This document shows, piece after piece, positions 1-6,600 of a stretch of 14,459 bases of DNA. Position 1 is the first letter of the stretch; every line of letters starts with the position of its first letter. This DNA comes from Pilaira anomala (lineage: Eukaryota > Mucoromycota > Mucoromycetes > Mucorales > Mucoraceae): positions 1 through 14,459 of the forward strand of contig JAIXMQ010000191.1 in assembly GCA_025716855.1 (NCBI GenBank). The letters are read 5' to 3'. The notes under the pieces were generated by a model, which was not told where the DNA came from, did no database searches, and saw only the letters and a program-made list of their open reading frames with translations. A program made the position numbers and the translations under genes.

Positions 1-2
1 CA

Positions 3-311
3 TTATCTGACAGCTTCATAACTCGTGCTGATGCTTGGGATAATCAACAGATCGATTTAGAAGAGCTTCAGCCTTATCAATTAGAGGATGATTATGATAC
101 TGATGCTGAAACAGATGATGATAGCGATGATGAAACTTGGTCTCCTGAAGATGGAAGTACAAATGCAGACGAAGGACTTACTCTTCATCCTTCATTTCAA
201 TTACCTTCTGAAGTAATGAGTAATAGTAGATCGAGTGCTACTAATAGCTCTACATCAGTAATCACACGTGTTCGTCATAATACTAGACCTAGTAGAAATA
301 ACAACCAATAA
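3..311 (+). CDS. C-terminal tail of an unidentified protein (5' end outside window)
   Basis: An open frame runs from the left edge to a TAA at 309-311, giving about 102 residues with no start codon, so this is the 3' end of a larger gene. Roughly residues 15-55 are strongly acidic, with runs such as LEDDYDTDAETDDDSDDE. A Ser/Asn-rich stretch follows, and the protein ends in a short basic segment (TRVRHNTRPSRNNNQ). This looks like a disordered acidic tail, as seen on nuclear or DNA-binding proteins and on some transposases. Nothing in it identifies a family. Reading frame, codon use and composition are coherent, so coding is likely, but the function is unknown. The sequence turns very AT-rich right after the stop. 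Confidence 0.6.
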   Translation, partial: LSDSFITRADAWDNQQIDLEELQPYQLEDDYDTDAETDDDSDDETWSPEDGSTNADEGLTLHPSFQLPSEVMSNSRSSATNSSTSVITRVRHNTRPSRNNNQ

Positions 312-1260
312 ATTAAATAACTTTACCTATTTTCTTATTATATTCTTTAATAATAAATAATAGTCATTGATCATCATTTAATGTTGTAAAAACAAAACTA
401 ATGAATTATATTTTATTTATGCATGTCTGGCATGTTTAAAATCCTAAGCTATAACATCAATTGATGAGCGCTTTTAATACTATAAATTGTTACAAATCAA
501 TTATTATGACAGTAGCGGTAGTTGAGGGGGTTTTATATATATTTTAACGATACAAAAGAGAACAGACTACAATAAACGATTAATCACTAAATACAACACA
601 AGAACCTAGGCGACTGTAAAACCTACTTTGTGTCTATTTGAACCAGATTAATATTCAAAGGGATAGAAGATATCTCTAGGTAAAATTCGATAAGGTTTAT
701 TTTATAGTAGGATTAAGCCCCTTTTATACTAAAATAATAATGTGATAATTTGATAAATTGAAAATGGGATGTTGTTTGACGTATTTGTGTAAAAATAAAA
801 AAAAAAGAATAAGAATAATCCAAAGTAAAGCAAGATAGATAGATAAGGGTAAAATTAAAAGCAGATAACTATAAGGTTGGATAAGATACGTAAATCATAT
901 ATAAATAAATAACAGAAGGTGACTAAACTGGGTTCCAAAACGATAACAATTTCGTTTTTTTTCCTACGATAAATCTCTTCCTCCTTCACTTCTCTTATCA
1001 TAATATGTTACATACTTTATATTCTTAATCTTTGCAAGTTACGTTCAGAATACCAATACAATTTACACTAGAATTCCAGTTGTCAAGTTTTATTCAGAAA
1101 CAGTTACACCAAGTGACAATTAGATTAATGTAGTTATTAATAAAAAGTTTGAGAAGATACTAGATCATTTTTGGCTATAATTATTAATAGTTATGAAGTG
1201 TATTTAAGTGTTTATCTTGATCTAGCTGATATTTGGCCAATTAAACGCGTTATAACTAAA
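312..1260. other. AT-rich intergenic stretch, no gene recognised
   Basis: I found no open frame of convincing length, no tRNA-like fold and no clear repeat here. Short phrases such as the CAGCTGATATTTGGCC-like segment near 1220-1260 look like decayed transposon DNA, but I cannot assign them. Confidence 0.5.
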
Positions 1261-1530
1261 AATTTTAACTTTTTACTTTTATTCAGTTAGAAGAGTAAAA
1301 ACTAAACTTATACTTTTTTTTTGATAGTTTTTTAACAGTTTTCGCATCAATCAGTAGCCTGATAGGTACAAGTTAAAAATTTTAAATTTCCGAATGCAAT
1401 TTTTAAGATCCGAACTTAATTTTTTTTTATTTATTTAGATTAAATTTTTTTACAACCGCTCCCAAAATTTCAAATTCCTAACGCTAAAACTGAGCCTACA
1501 GGGCACTGGGACCTATCTTAAATATCATCC

Positions 1531-1770
1531 AAAGTGGCCTACCAAAAAATTTCTAGGCAAGGGCACGGTAAATTTTTTTATTTTTTTTTATTTTTTTTTT
1601 AGGCAGAGAAAAGTAAAAAAAATGACCTATCCAAAATTATCAGGGCAAGTTTCCGAAAAAAAAGTTTTTTTTTTCTAGGCAGGGCCCGGTATAGAAAGTG
1701 GCCTACCAGAAGATTTCTGGGCAAGTGCACGGCAACAAAAGTTTTTTTGTCCGCTGCTTGAAAAAAAAAA
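1531..1770. repeat. Degenerate tandem repeat, about 82-bp unit, three copies
   Basis: The phrase AAAGTGGCCTACCA at 1531 recurs at 1695, followed in both by a variant of TTTCT(A/G)GGCAAG and then GCACGG. A more diverged copy (AATGACCTATCC then CAGGGCAAG) starts near 1619. The spacing of 164 bp between the two good copies equals two units of about 82 bp. Each unit ends in a long A/T homopolymer. The repeat extends loosely to about 1900, where long A and T runs continue. No coding capacity is credible. Confidence 0.6.
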
Positions 1771-2004
1771 TTGTTGTGACGGTGAAAATAAAAAAAAATT
1801 TTTTTTTTCAAGTTTTTGAGTGAAAAAAATTTTTTCAGTGCAAAAATCTGAAAATCGATTTTAAACCCAGGTAAAGTCGGTTTTTTGCATTTTTGATGCG
1901 TGCACCTGAACACGCCTGATCTTAATATTGCACAGTACCTATGTAGAGTGAAGTAGTAAAATACGACCGGCTATACACAGATCGCAACGGTCGACTATAG
2001 GCTC

Positions 2005-2034
2005 TTACTAGCCGGCATCTAACGATGCCTTTGG
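2005..2034. other. GC-rich hairpin next to TTACTAGCCG
   Basis: On the plus strand TTACTAGCC is followed by GGCATC-TAAC-GATGCC, a perfect 6-bp stem with a 4-nt loop. On the minus strand this reads hairpin, GG, CTAG, T, which resembles a Helitron 3' end (hairpin then CTRR, inserted before T). However, the 2-nt spacer is shorter than the usual 10 or so. The same 10-mer TTACTAGCCG occurs at 3243-3252 beside another GC-rich patch. Confidence 0.3.
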
Positions 2035-2130
2035 CCGAGTTTCGGAGGTTATAGAAGCATGATTCTTGCGACCCATCTTGCCTTCGTAAAGTTTGCCCAG
2101 TTGTATTGATATAATTTTTATCCATTACAG

Positions 2131-2555
2131 AAAAGAAATGTATAATACCCAAATCTTCCAAGGAAGGTGAACCGAAGTTCTCCCTACAAGGTGTAAATCC
2201 TGAGCATCGTGAAATTGTTCAAGACCCTGCTCCAACTCTTGCTCCTGCTCCTGTTCCTGCTCCTGTCCCTGCTGATCCTGCTCCTGCTACTGCTCTTATT
2301 CATTTCAGGGCCCCACTCGAGTTCGAATCCATCCGTAACAAGTACCACGGTAAAAACGGTCGCCTTGTTGATGAAAGACTCAAAAGACTGTTCAATCCTG
2401 ATCATATGTCTTTAGATCAAATTTCCAAGTCTTTTCTGGAATGTGAAACTGTGGAACAGGTTTTAATTACCATGTCCGGTATGGAAAAAGCCGTTAATTA
2501 TGTTAAGCATGGCTTGATATTCTTGAAAAGACTTTTCAGCTGGTACAAACTATAG
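2131..2555 (+). CDS. Terminal exon of an unidentified protein with an Ala-Pro linker
   Basis: An open frame ends with TAG at 2553-2555 and covers about 140 residues. It begins just after an acceptor-like TCCATTACAG, and there is no in-frame ATG near the left end, so upstream coding sequence is expected. The protein has a short polar start, then an Ala-Pro repeat (APAPVPAPVPADPAPA) that looks like a flexible linker. A folded-looking helical C-terminal part follows, including LVDERLKRLFNPDHM and a Leu/Phe/Tyr-rich end (FLKRLFSWYKL). One possible first exon is ATG 2059 to 2085, with donor GTAAAG at 2086 and acceptor AAG ending at 2162. That joins in frame but is speculative. The gene converges on the minus-strand gene at 2629, with 73 bp between stops. 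The family is not recognised. Confidence 0.5.
2225..2296 (+). repeat. Coding hexanucleotide repeat GCTCCT-like (Ala-Pro)
   Basis: Imperfect CCTGCT/GCTCCT units repeat about twelve times within the open frame and encode alternating Ala and Pro. Other frames of this stretch give Leu-rich or Arg/Ser-rich shadow ORFs. Confidence 0.7.
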
Positions 2556-2628
2556 TAAAAGCTTTCTTTATAAAATCTAATATTTAAAATTCAAATCATA
2601 AATATATAACAAAAAAAAAAATTTATTT

Positions 2629-3243
2629 TTAAATTCTGGCAAAGTAGAGTCTCGAAACTATATCTCCCTTCAGCTTTGCTTGTCTCCACTTCCTATCTTC
2701 TTCAATATATGGAAAGCAATATAACATCTCACAAAATGTTTTCCATAACAACGTATGAAAAGCTTCCACTTCTTCACTTCTTCCTTCATTGATCAAATCA
2801 TTCATAACATAAAGATATGCCGTACGAACATTTACGTCATTGATTCTCTGTCTATGGGCATTAATAAAGTCATCAAAGTGTTTCGCCACATTTTCAACAG
2901 GCGGAAACATCACGTTAAAACGCTTGAAATTTGTTCCCCGAATAACACTTCGAGCTATGTGAATTCGATTTTCCTAAAAAAAAAATATTATATACATATA
3001 TTAGTATATTATTAATACATGATACCAACAATATCTTAGCTCGAAAGTATTTGCTAGAAGTACTGGAGATTGCAAATGTTCTTATCCAAGGTCATCTACA
3101 CTCACAGTGCTTTTAAGATATTTATCCAGCGTTGGGAAGATATACCAGATATCTTGGCTGTATAGGTTGACGAGTGATCTAGCCATTTTCTCATCTAAAC
3201 CCTCTGTAGTCATCAAATAAATCATATTTTTTACAGGATACAT
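2629..3243 (-). CDS. Two-exon gene of unknown family
   Basis: Exon 1 runs from about 3243 (ATG; alternatives at 3225 and 3213) to 3106. Exon 2 runs from 2973 to the stop at 2629. The 132-nt intron between them has a consensus donor GTGAGT, a TACTAAT-like branch site, a T-rich tract and TTTAG. The join is phase 0 and opens a frame of about 161 residues from ATG 3243. Without splicing, exon 1 stops soon after the donor. The product is helical-looking and soluble, rich in aromatic and charged residues, for example RSLVNLYSQDIWYIFPTLDKY in exon 1 and KHFDDFINAHRQRINDVNVR in exon 2, with no signal peptide or membrane segment. No known motif was recognised. The exact start is uncertain because the frame stays open upstream through the GC-rich patch at 3244-3290. 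Confidence 0.6.
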
Positions 3244-3290
3244 TACTAGCCGACCTACGGCCGTCGTCGCCCTAAACGGGCGCGGGTGGT
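3243..3290. other. GC-rich patch with short inverted repeats
   Basis: This stretch is strikingly GC-rich for the window. It contains TTACTAGCCG, shared with 2005-2014, the palindrome ACGGCCGT, and a CGCCC-TAAAC-GGGCG hairpin. Read on the minus strand it ends CGG-CTAG-T, like a Helitron 3' terminus, but the hairpin-to-CTAG distance is about 18 nt. It may be a transposon end, or it may simply be the upstream edge of the gene at 2629-3243. Confidence 0.35.
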
Positions 3291-3293
3291 GAG

Positions 3294-3380
3294 CAATGCT
3301 TAACGGGTGTTTTTTTTCAATGCTAATCGAGTGCTCTTTTTTATTGCTAATTAAATATTTCCTTTTACAATTGCTTTTTA
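3294..3380. repeat. Degenerate tandem repeat, about 24-bp unit
   Basis: CAATGCT starts recur at 3294 and 3318, then ATTGCTA at 3343 and ATTGCTT at 3370. Each is followed by a short variable part and a T run. The units lose similarity and become more AT-rich from left to right. Confidence 0.45.
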
Positions 3381-3499
3381 ATAATGTTTATTAAATATGG
3401 CATGTTTTTTTTGGTGATATAAGAATTTAAAATTAATTTATTTATAAGAAAAACGTAAAAAAAAAAAAGAGCCTTGTATTGAATGAGGCCATTTGAAAG

Positions 3500-3813
3500 T
3501 CAACGTGAAATGTAGACTACTGACAGGGTTATTGGTGTACAGGTCCTTGCTGATTCGCTCTGTATCTAATATTACATTCATGTCAGTAAATTGTTATATA
3601 TATATTGAAAAACAAAAAAAAAATTATATGGTAATTGACCCTGCTCAATGACACCACGGAACACAGAGCATCACGTGTTTCCAAAGGTTGAACATTTAAA
3701 AGAGGCATGATTAGCATATTGGTCTCCTGCAATAAATCTTTCTTCCTATGCTTGTAAAAAACCGAGAGGCTTTCAGAACTGAGAGAAATTGTCTTAACAG
3801 ACATTGTAGACAT
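3500..3813 (-). CDS. Small gene copy A, separated from its upstream region by a transposon
   Basis: The ATG at 3813 opens 58 codons of exon 1 (to 3640), starting MSTMSVKTISLSSES. A plausible 74-nt intron (3639-3566) has donor GTCAAT, branch ACTGAC about 15 nt before the acceptor ATTAG, and a phase-0 join. Exon 2 ends at TGA 3502-3500, for about 79 residues. Unspliced, the frame ends at 3583 in a Phe/Tyr-rich stretch that looks like intron. The N-terminus MS-KTIS and the upstream DNA match copy B at 5495-5853. Beyond about residue 15 the two diverge and become hard to align. The Tc1/mariner-type element starts 23 bp before the ATG, so the original upstream region now lies at 5157-5345. It may be silent. 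No family is recognised. Confidence 0.45.
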
Positions 3814-3836
3814 AGAAGTAAATAGAAAATATAATA

Positions 3837-3868
3837 CAGTGCATCTATTTTTAAATCATATATTTTAA
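3837..3868 (+). repeat. Left terminal inverted repeat (32 bp)
   Basis: Identical, in reverse complement, to 5125-5156. The identity ends sharply after ATATTTTAA. Confidence 0.92.
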
Positions 3869-4341
3869 GCCCTAAGAAAAAAAATTTAAAAAAATGGGAA
3901 TTCACTACCAAAAAAATAAAATCAATCAATCGGAATAATCATACTTCAATTAAATAAAGCATTTAAAAGAGATCTATGAATAGAAAAGTTTATTTTTGCT
4001 AAAAAAAATTTTCAGAATTTTCTCACGAAGTATCAACTTAATAGCAGGGCAAGCCCCCCAATGTCCAGTCAATTTCGGATTACGAAATCAATATCTGAGC
4101 AACTCCAGCCAATAATATTGCAGAGCTATGTTACACCGGATATTAAACCTTGAGCTGAGGCCATCTTTATTAACATAACTAGACTAAACCCAATTCTCGG
4201 ATTCCATACATGTAAAAAAAAAACCAACAAACTGGATTAAAAAACTAATAACTTTACAGTAATTCTGTGTTCCATCATTGATAATAAACAATTATGCTTA
4301 GCCCGATCTATAAATTATTTAGCTATTTGAGAAAAGTTCTA

Positions 4342-4495
4342 CTTAACTTATTTGCATACACAATAATTCAACTCAACTAATTTTTTTTATACACAATAAT
4401 TCAACTCAACTAATTTGCCTTATACATAATAATTCAACTCAACCAATTTACATATATAATAATTCAACTCAATCAATTGGCATGCACAATAATCC
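4342..4495. repeat. Minisatellite inside the mariner-type element, 30-33-bp unit
   Basis: AATTCAACTCAA starts at 4365, 4398, 4431 and 4461, giving periods of 33, 33 and 30 bp. Each is followed by a variant of CTAATTTGCATACACAAT. Another copy lies apart at 4606. The separation reflects a larger degenerate duplication of about 260 bp: AAAAAACTAATAACTTTACA near 4240 resembles GAAAAACTATAATCTTTACA near 4502. Confidence 0.75.
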
Positions 4496-4734
4496 GTATT
4501 GAAAAACTATAATCTTTACAACAATTCCGAGCTCTATAAGCCGCCTTTAATTACTTGAAAAAATTTTTAATTAATAAGGTCAACTTAACCAATTTTATAC
4601 ACTATAATTCAACTCAACTAATTTGCATACATAAATCTACGTATGTATAGCTAAGCAAGGCCATATTTTTGAGCTGTAGCACCCGTTTCACTGTGAGACT
4701 AACCCGATTGAAAGATTCTGGGGCGGCTAAAAAA

Positions 4735-4971
4735 ATGGCTCGACAAAACTGCAATTACAATTTTGTTTCTTTGGACAAAAACATAAATTCGTTCTTGGAT
4801 AGTGCTTCCCCTCCTAGAGAACCACCTTTTCTGATAAGAAGATATTGGAATAAAATTTTTAGGTATATTGAAGCCAACAGTCAGGGAAAAGATGCAAGAC
4901 AGGCTTTAGAGGTGGTGAAGAGGTTTTCTAAAGATCAGAAATCACATCGAAAATTTCGCTTATATCAATAA
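4735..4971 (+). CDS. Small ORF carried inside the transposon; possible HMG-box-like protein
   Basis: The ATG at 4735 opens 78 residues ending at TAA 4969-4971. The frame is also open upstream to a TTG at 4669. The composition looks coding: N-terminal SLDKNINSFLDSAS, then PPREPPFLIRRYW, then a basic helical C-terminal part (ALEVVKRFSKDQKSHRKF). The Pro-rich lead into a hydrophobic FLIRR segment, followed by a basic helix, recalls divergent MATA-type HMG boxes, which are expanded in some arbuscular mycorrhizal fungi. The match is weak and the canonical RPPNAF core is not present. It is not a transposase. It is either captured host sequence or a gene travelling with the element. A poly-A-rich stretch follows the stop. 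Confidence 0.45.
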   Translation: MARQNCNYNFVSLDKNINSFLDSASPPREPPFLIRRYWNKIFRYIEANSQGKDARQALEVVKRFSKDQKSHRKFRLYQ

Positions 4972-5124
4972 AAAAAAATATTTGTACATTATAATAGTCC
5001 CCATTAATATTTTAAAATATGTTTAATTCATGTTTGGCATCATAAAATGTAAGAACGTTCGCAATGAGCAATTTTTTTTAAAAAAAAACGGAGTTTAAAT
5101 CAAAAGCTGAAAATGTCCGTTTTT

Positions 5125-5156
5125 TTAAAATATATGATTTAAAAATAGATGCACTG
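5125..5156 (-). repeat. Right terminal inverted repeat (32 bp)
   Basis: Exact reverse complement of 3837-3868. It ends GATGCACTG and is followed by TA, which matches the TA before the left end. Confidence 0.92.
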
Positions 5157-5345
5157 TAAATAGAAAAGAAAAGAGTTTTTTTCCCTTTCCCTTGTAACTT
5201 ATATCGCAAAACATTATCTAAAAATATCTAAGACGTACGAAAAATCGTTTCAAATTCACACGATATTTCTTGTGCAGAATTGTTTATAAGAAAATAGGGG
5301 TAATGTAAATGAAAAAAGGTTAAATGAAAAAGCAACTGTTTATTT
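5157..5345 (-). promoter_or_regulatory. Displaced upstream region of copy A
   Basis: This segment aligns with 5820-6000, the upstream region of copy B. Shared blocks include TAAATAGAAAAGAAAAG, AACTTATAT, TTGTGCA, GGGGTAATGTAAA and AAAAAAGGTTAAATGA. It was probably joined to the copy A coding start before the mariner-type insertion and is now about 1.3 kb away. No clear TATA box was assigned. Confidence 0.6.
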
Positions 5346-5494
5346 AAACGGAAAAAAAATTTACTTTATTAAAATGTAAAAGGTATACTATTTTATGTGG
5401 TTCTCACCACGCTCTTTGGATTCATCGATTTCTTTAAAGATTTTATCTATTGTAAACTACAATGTTAATACAAATAGATGCAAATAATGTTTAT

Positions 5495-5853
5495 TTACAC
5501 GATTTTACCGATCTTGATCTGTCTCCCGCCATAACTGACGGGTAAAGATTCATCCGCCAAGATGATCTTCATTATGGCTCTTCTGTTTATAACAATTAGT
5601 TTTTTTTTCTCATACTTTTTGCTTATTCGTACCTAGATTTTTCATCTATAATCTTAAACACAGAAAGGCAAACGCTGAAAGTAACAGCCACACTGTCAAA
5701 AGGGGGGATATTTTCTTCGTATTTGGAGGCGTCACCACTGTATAAATTTTGGAATTTTGTATGTTCTTTAGAATTGATAGATATTGTTTTAAAAGACATT
5801 TTAGAAATAAAAAGTATAATAAATAGAAAAGAAAAGCAATATATTTTTTTCAT
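5495..5853 (-). CDS. Small gene copy B, intact paralogue of copy A
   Basis: ATG at 5853 (MKKIYCFSFLFIILFIS) or 5799 (MSFKTISINSKE) opens exon 1, which runs to 5633. A 50-nt intron (5632-5583) has donor GTACGA, branch ACTAAT and acceptor AACAG. Exon 2 runs 5582-5495 and ends in TAA, giving 102 or 84 residues. The longer start adds a Lys-Lys then hydrophobic N-terminus like a secretion signal. Copy A has no ATG there and a 1-nt indel shifts that frame, so the downstream start with the shared MS-KTIS may be the real one. A further exon near 5400-5450 could replace the end: a GTGTAA donor at 5500 and a TTGTAG acceptor would extend the frame into IDKIFKEIDESKERG. No family is recognised. A small secreted protein is possible. 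Confidence 0.5.
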
Positions 5854-6005
5854 CTTCCCCGGAACTTATATTTCAAAAAATGATCTAAAATAGCCTAACA
5901 CGTCACAAACCTACATGATAATTTTTGTGCAATAACATTTATTTATTAAATAAAAAAGGGGTAATGTAAAGATTTATTTAGAAAAAAAGGTTAAATGAAT
6001 TTATT
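5854..6005 (-). promoter_or_regulatory. Upstream region of copy B, conserved with copy A
   Basis: Homologous to 5157-5345, as described there. Just beyond it, a 27-28-bp direct repeat (AAAAAAAGGTTAAATGAATTT followed by TTGAT or TAGAT) occurs twice at about 5981-6038. Confidence 0.5.
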
Positions 6006-6086
6006 GATAAAAAAAGGGTTAAATGAATTTATAGATAAAAATAATTTGTGCATATGTATATAGAAAAATAGATAGTATAGATAGGT

Positions 6087-6240
6087 GGCATATTGAGAGA
6101 GAGCATATTGAGAGAAAGAGCATATTGAGAGAAAGAGCATATTGAGAGAAAGAGCATATTGAGAGGGAGCATATAGAGAGATAGCATATTGAGAGGGAGC
6201 ATAATGAGAGAGAGAATAGACAGAGAGAGCATATAAATAA
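6087..6240. repeat. Purine-rich degenerate minisatellite, 15-18-bp units
   Basis: GAGCATATTGAGAGAAA and variants (GGAGCATATAGAGAGAT, GGAGCATAATGAGAGA) repeat about nine times, with three near-identical 18-bp units near 6100-6155. It passes directly into the regular 20-bp array and shares the GAGCATA core. Confidence 0.8.
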
Positions 6241-6500
6241 GAGCATATAGTTAATAGAGAGAGCATAGAGTTAATAGAGAGAGCATAGAGTTAATAGAGA
6301 GAGCATAGAGTTAATAGAGAGAGCATAGAGTTAATAGAGAGAGCATAGAGTTAATAGAGAGAGCATAGAGTTAATAGAGAGAGCATAGAGTTAATAGAGA
6401 GAGCATAGAGTTAATAGAGAGAGCATAGAGTTAATAGAGAGAGAATAGAGTTAATAGAGAGAGCATAGGGTTAATAGAGAGAGCATAGGGTTAATAGAGA
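6241..6500. repeat. Minisatellite, 20-bp unit, 13 copies
   Basis: The unit is gagcatagagttaatagaga. Copies start every 20 bp from 6241 to 6481. Nine consecutive units (6261-6440) are identical, which indicates recent expansion. Edge units carry single changes (GAGCATATAG, GAGAATAGAG, GAGCATAGGG). The array ends at a degenerate half-copy near 6501. It lies 100 bp past the stop of the Helitron gene. The open frames it generates are artefacts of the repeat. Confidence 0.95.
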
Positions 6501-6600
6501 GAGCATATGTATGGAGAGACAAAGCGATAACAATAAACAATTTTTTTTGTGTAATATGTCTAAAATAGTAATTTTGTTTTTTGTTAATTGGTGTTGTTGA

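Larger units (their letters stand above)
3837..5156. mobile_element. Non-autonomous Tc1/mariner-type DNA transposon
   Basis: The ends are perfect 32-bp inverted repeats beginning CAGTGCATCT and continuing to ATATTTTAA (3837-3868 and 5125-5156). They are flanked by TA on both sides (3835-3836 and 5157-5158). TIRs starting CAGT with a TA target duplication are typical of the Tc1/mariner superfamily. Removing the element and one TA joins the flanks into a sequence closely matching the uninterrupted paralogue around 5820-5821, which acts as an empty site. No frame inside is long enough for a DDE transposase, which is usually over 300 residues, so it would need one supplied in trans. It contains an AATTCAACTCAACTAATTTG minisatellite and a plus-strand ORF at 4735-4971. 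Confidence 0.88.

Noticed and set aside
1837..1910. CAGTGCAAAAA near 1837 as another mariner TIR
   Set aside because: It has no TA in front and I found no matching inverted copy in the window.
1599..1913. Minus-strand frame of 104 codons
   Set aside because: It lies across long A/T homopolymers and the 82-bp repeat and encodes Phe/Lys runs, an artefact of base composition.
1922..2161. Minus-strand frame of 79 codons
   Set aside because: It covers the GC-rich hairpin and a possible intron of the plus-strand gene. It has no splice support and no recognisable motif, although I cannot fully exclude a transposon remnant.
2184..2415. Arg/Ser-rich minus frame and Leu-rich plus frame
   Set aside because: Both are shadows of the Ala-Pro coding repeat in the third plus-strand frame.
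5991..6266. Three overlapping minus-strand frames with Leu-Ser-Tyr repeats
   Set aside because: They are generated by the minisatellite. All three frames stay open because the unit lacks minus-strand stops.
6241..6500. CRISPR-like regular repeat
   Set aside because: The 20-bp units are contiguous with no spacers, and the context is eukaryotic.
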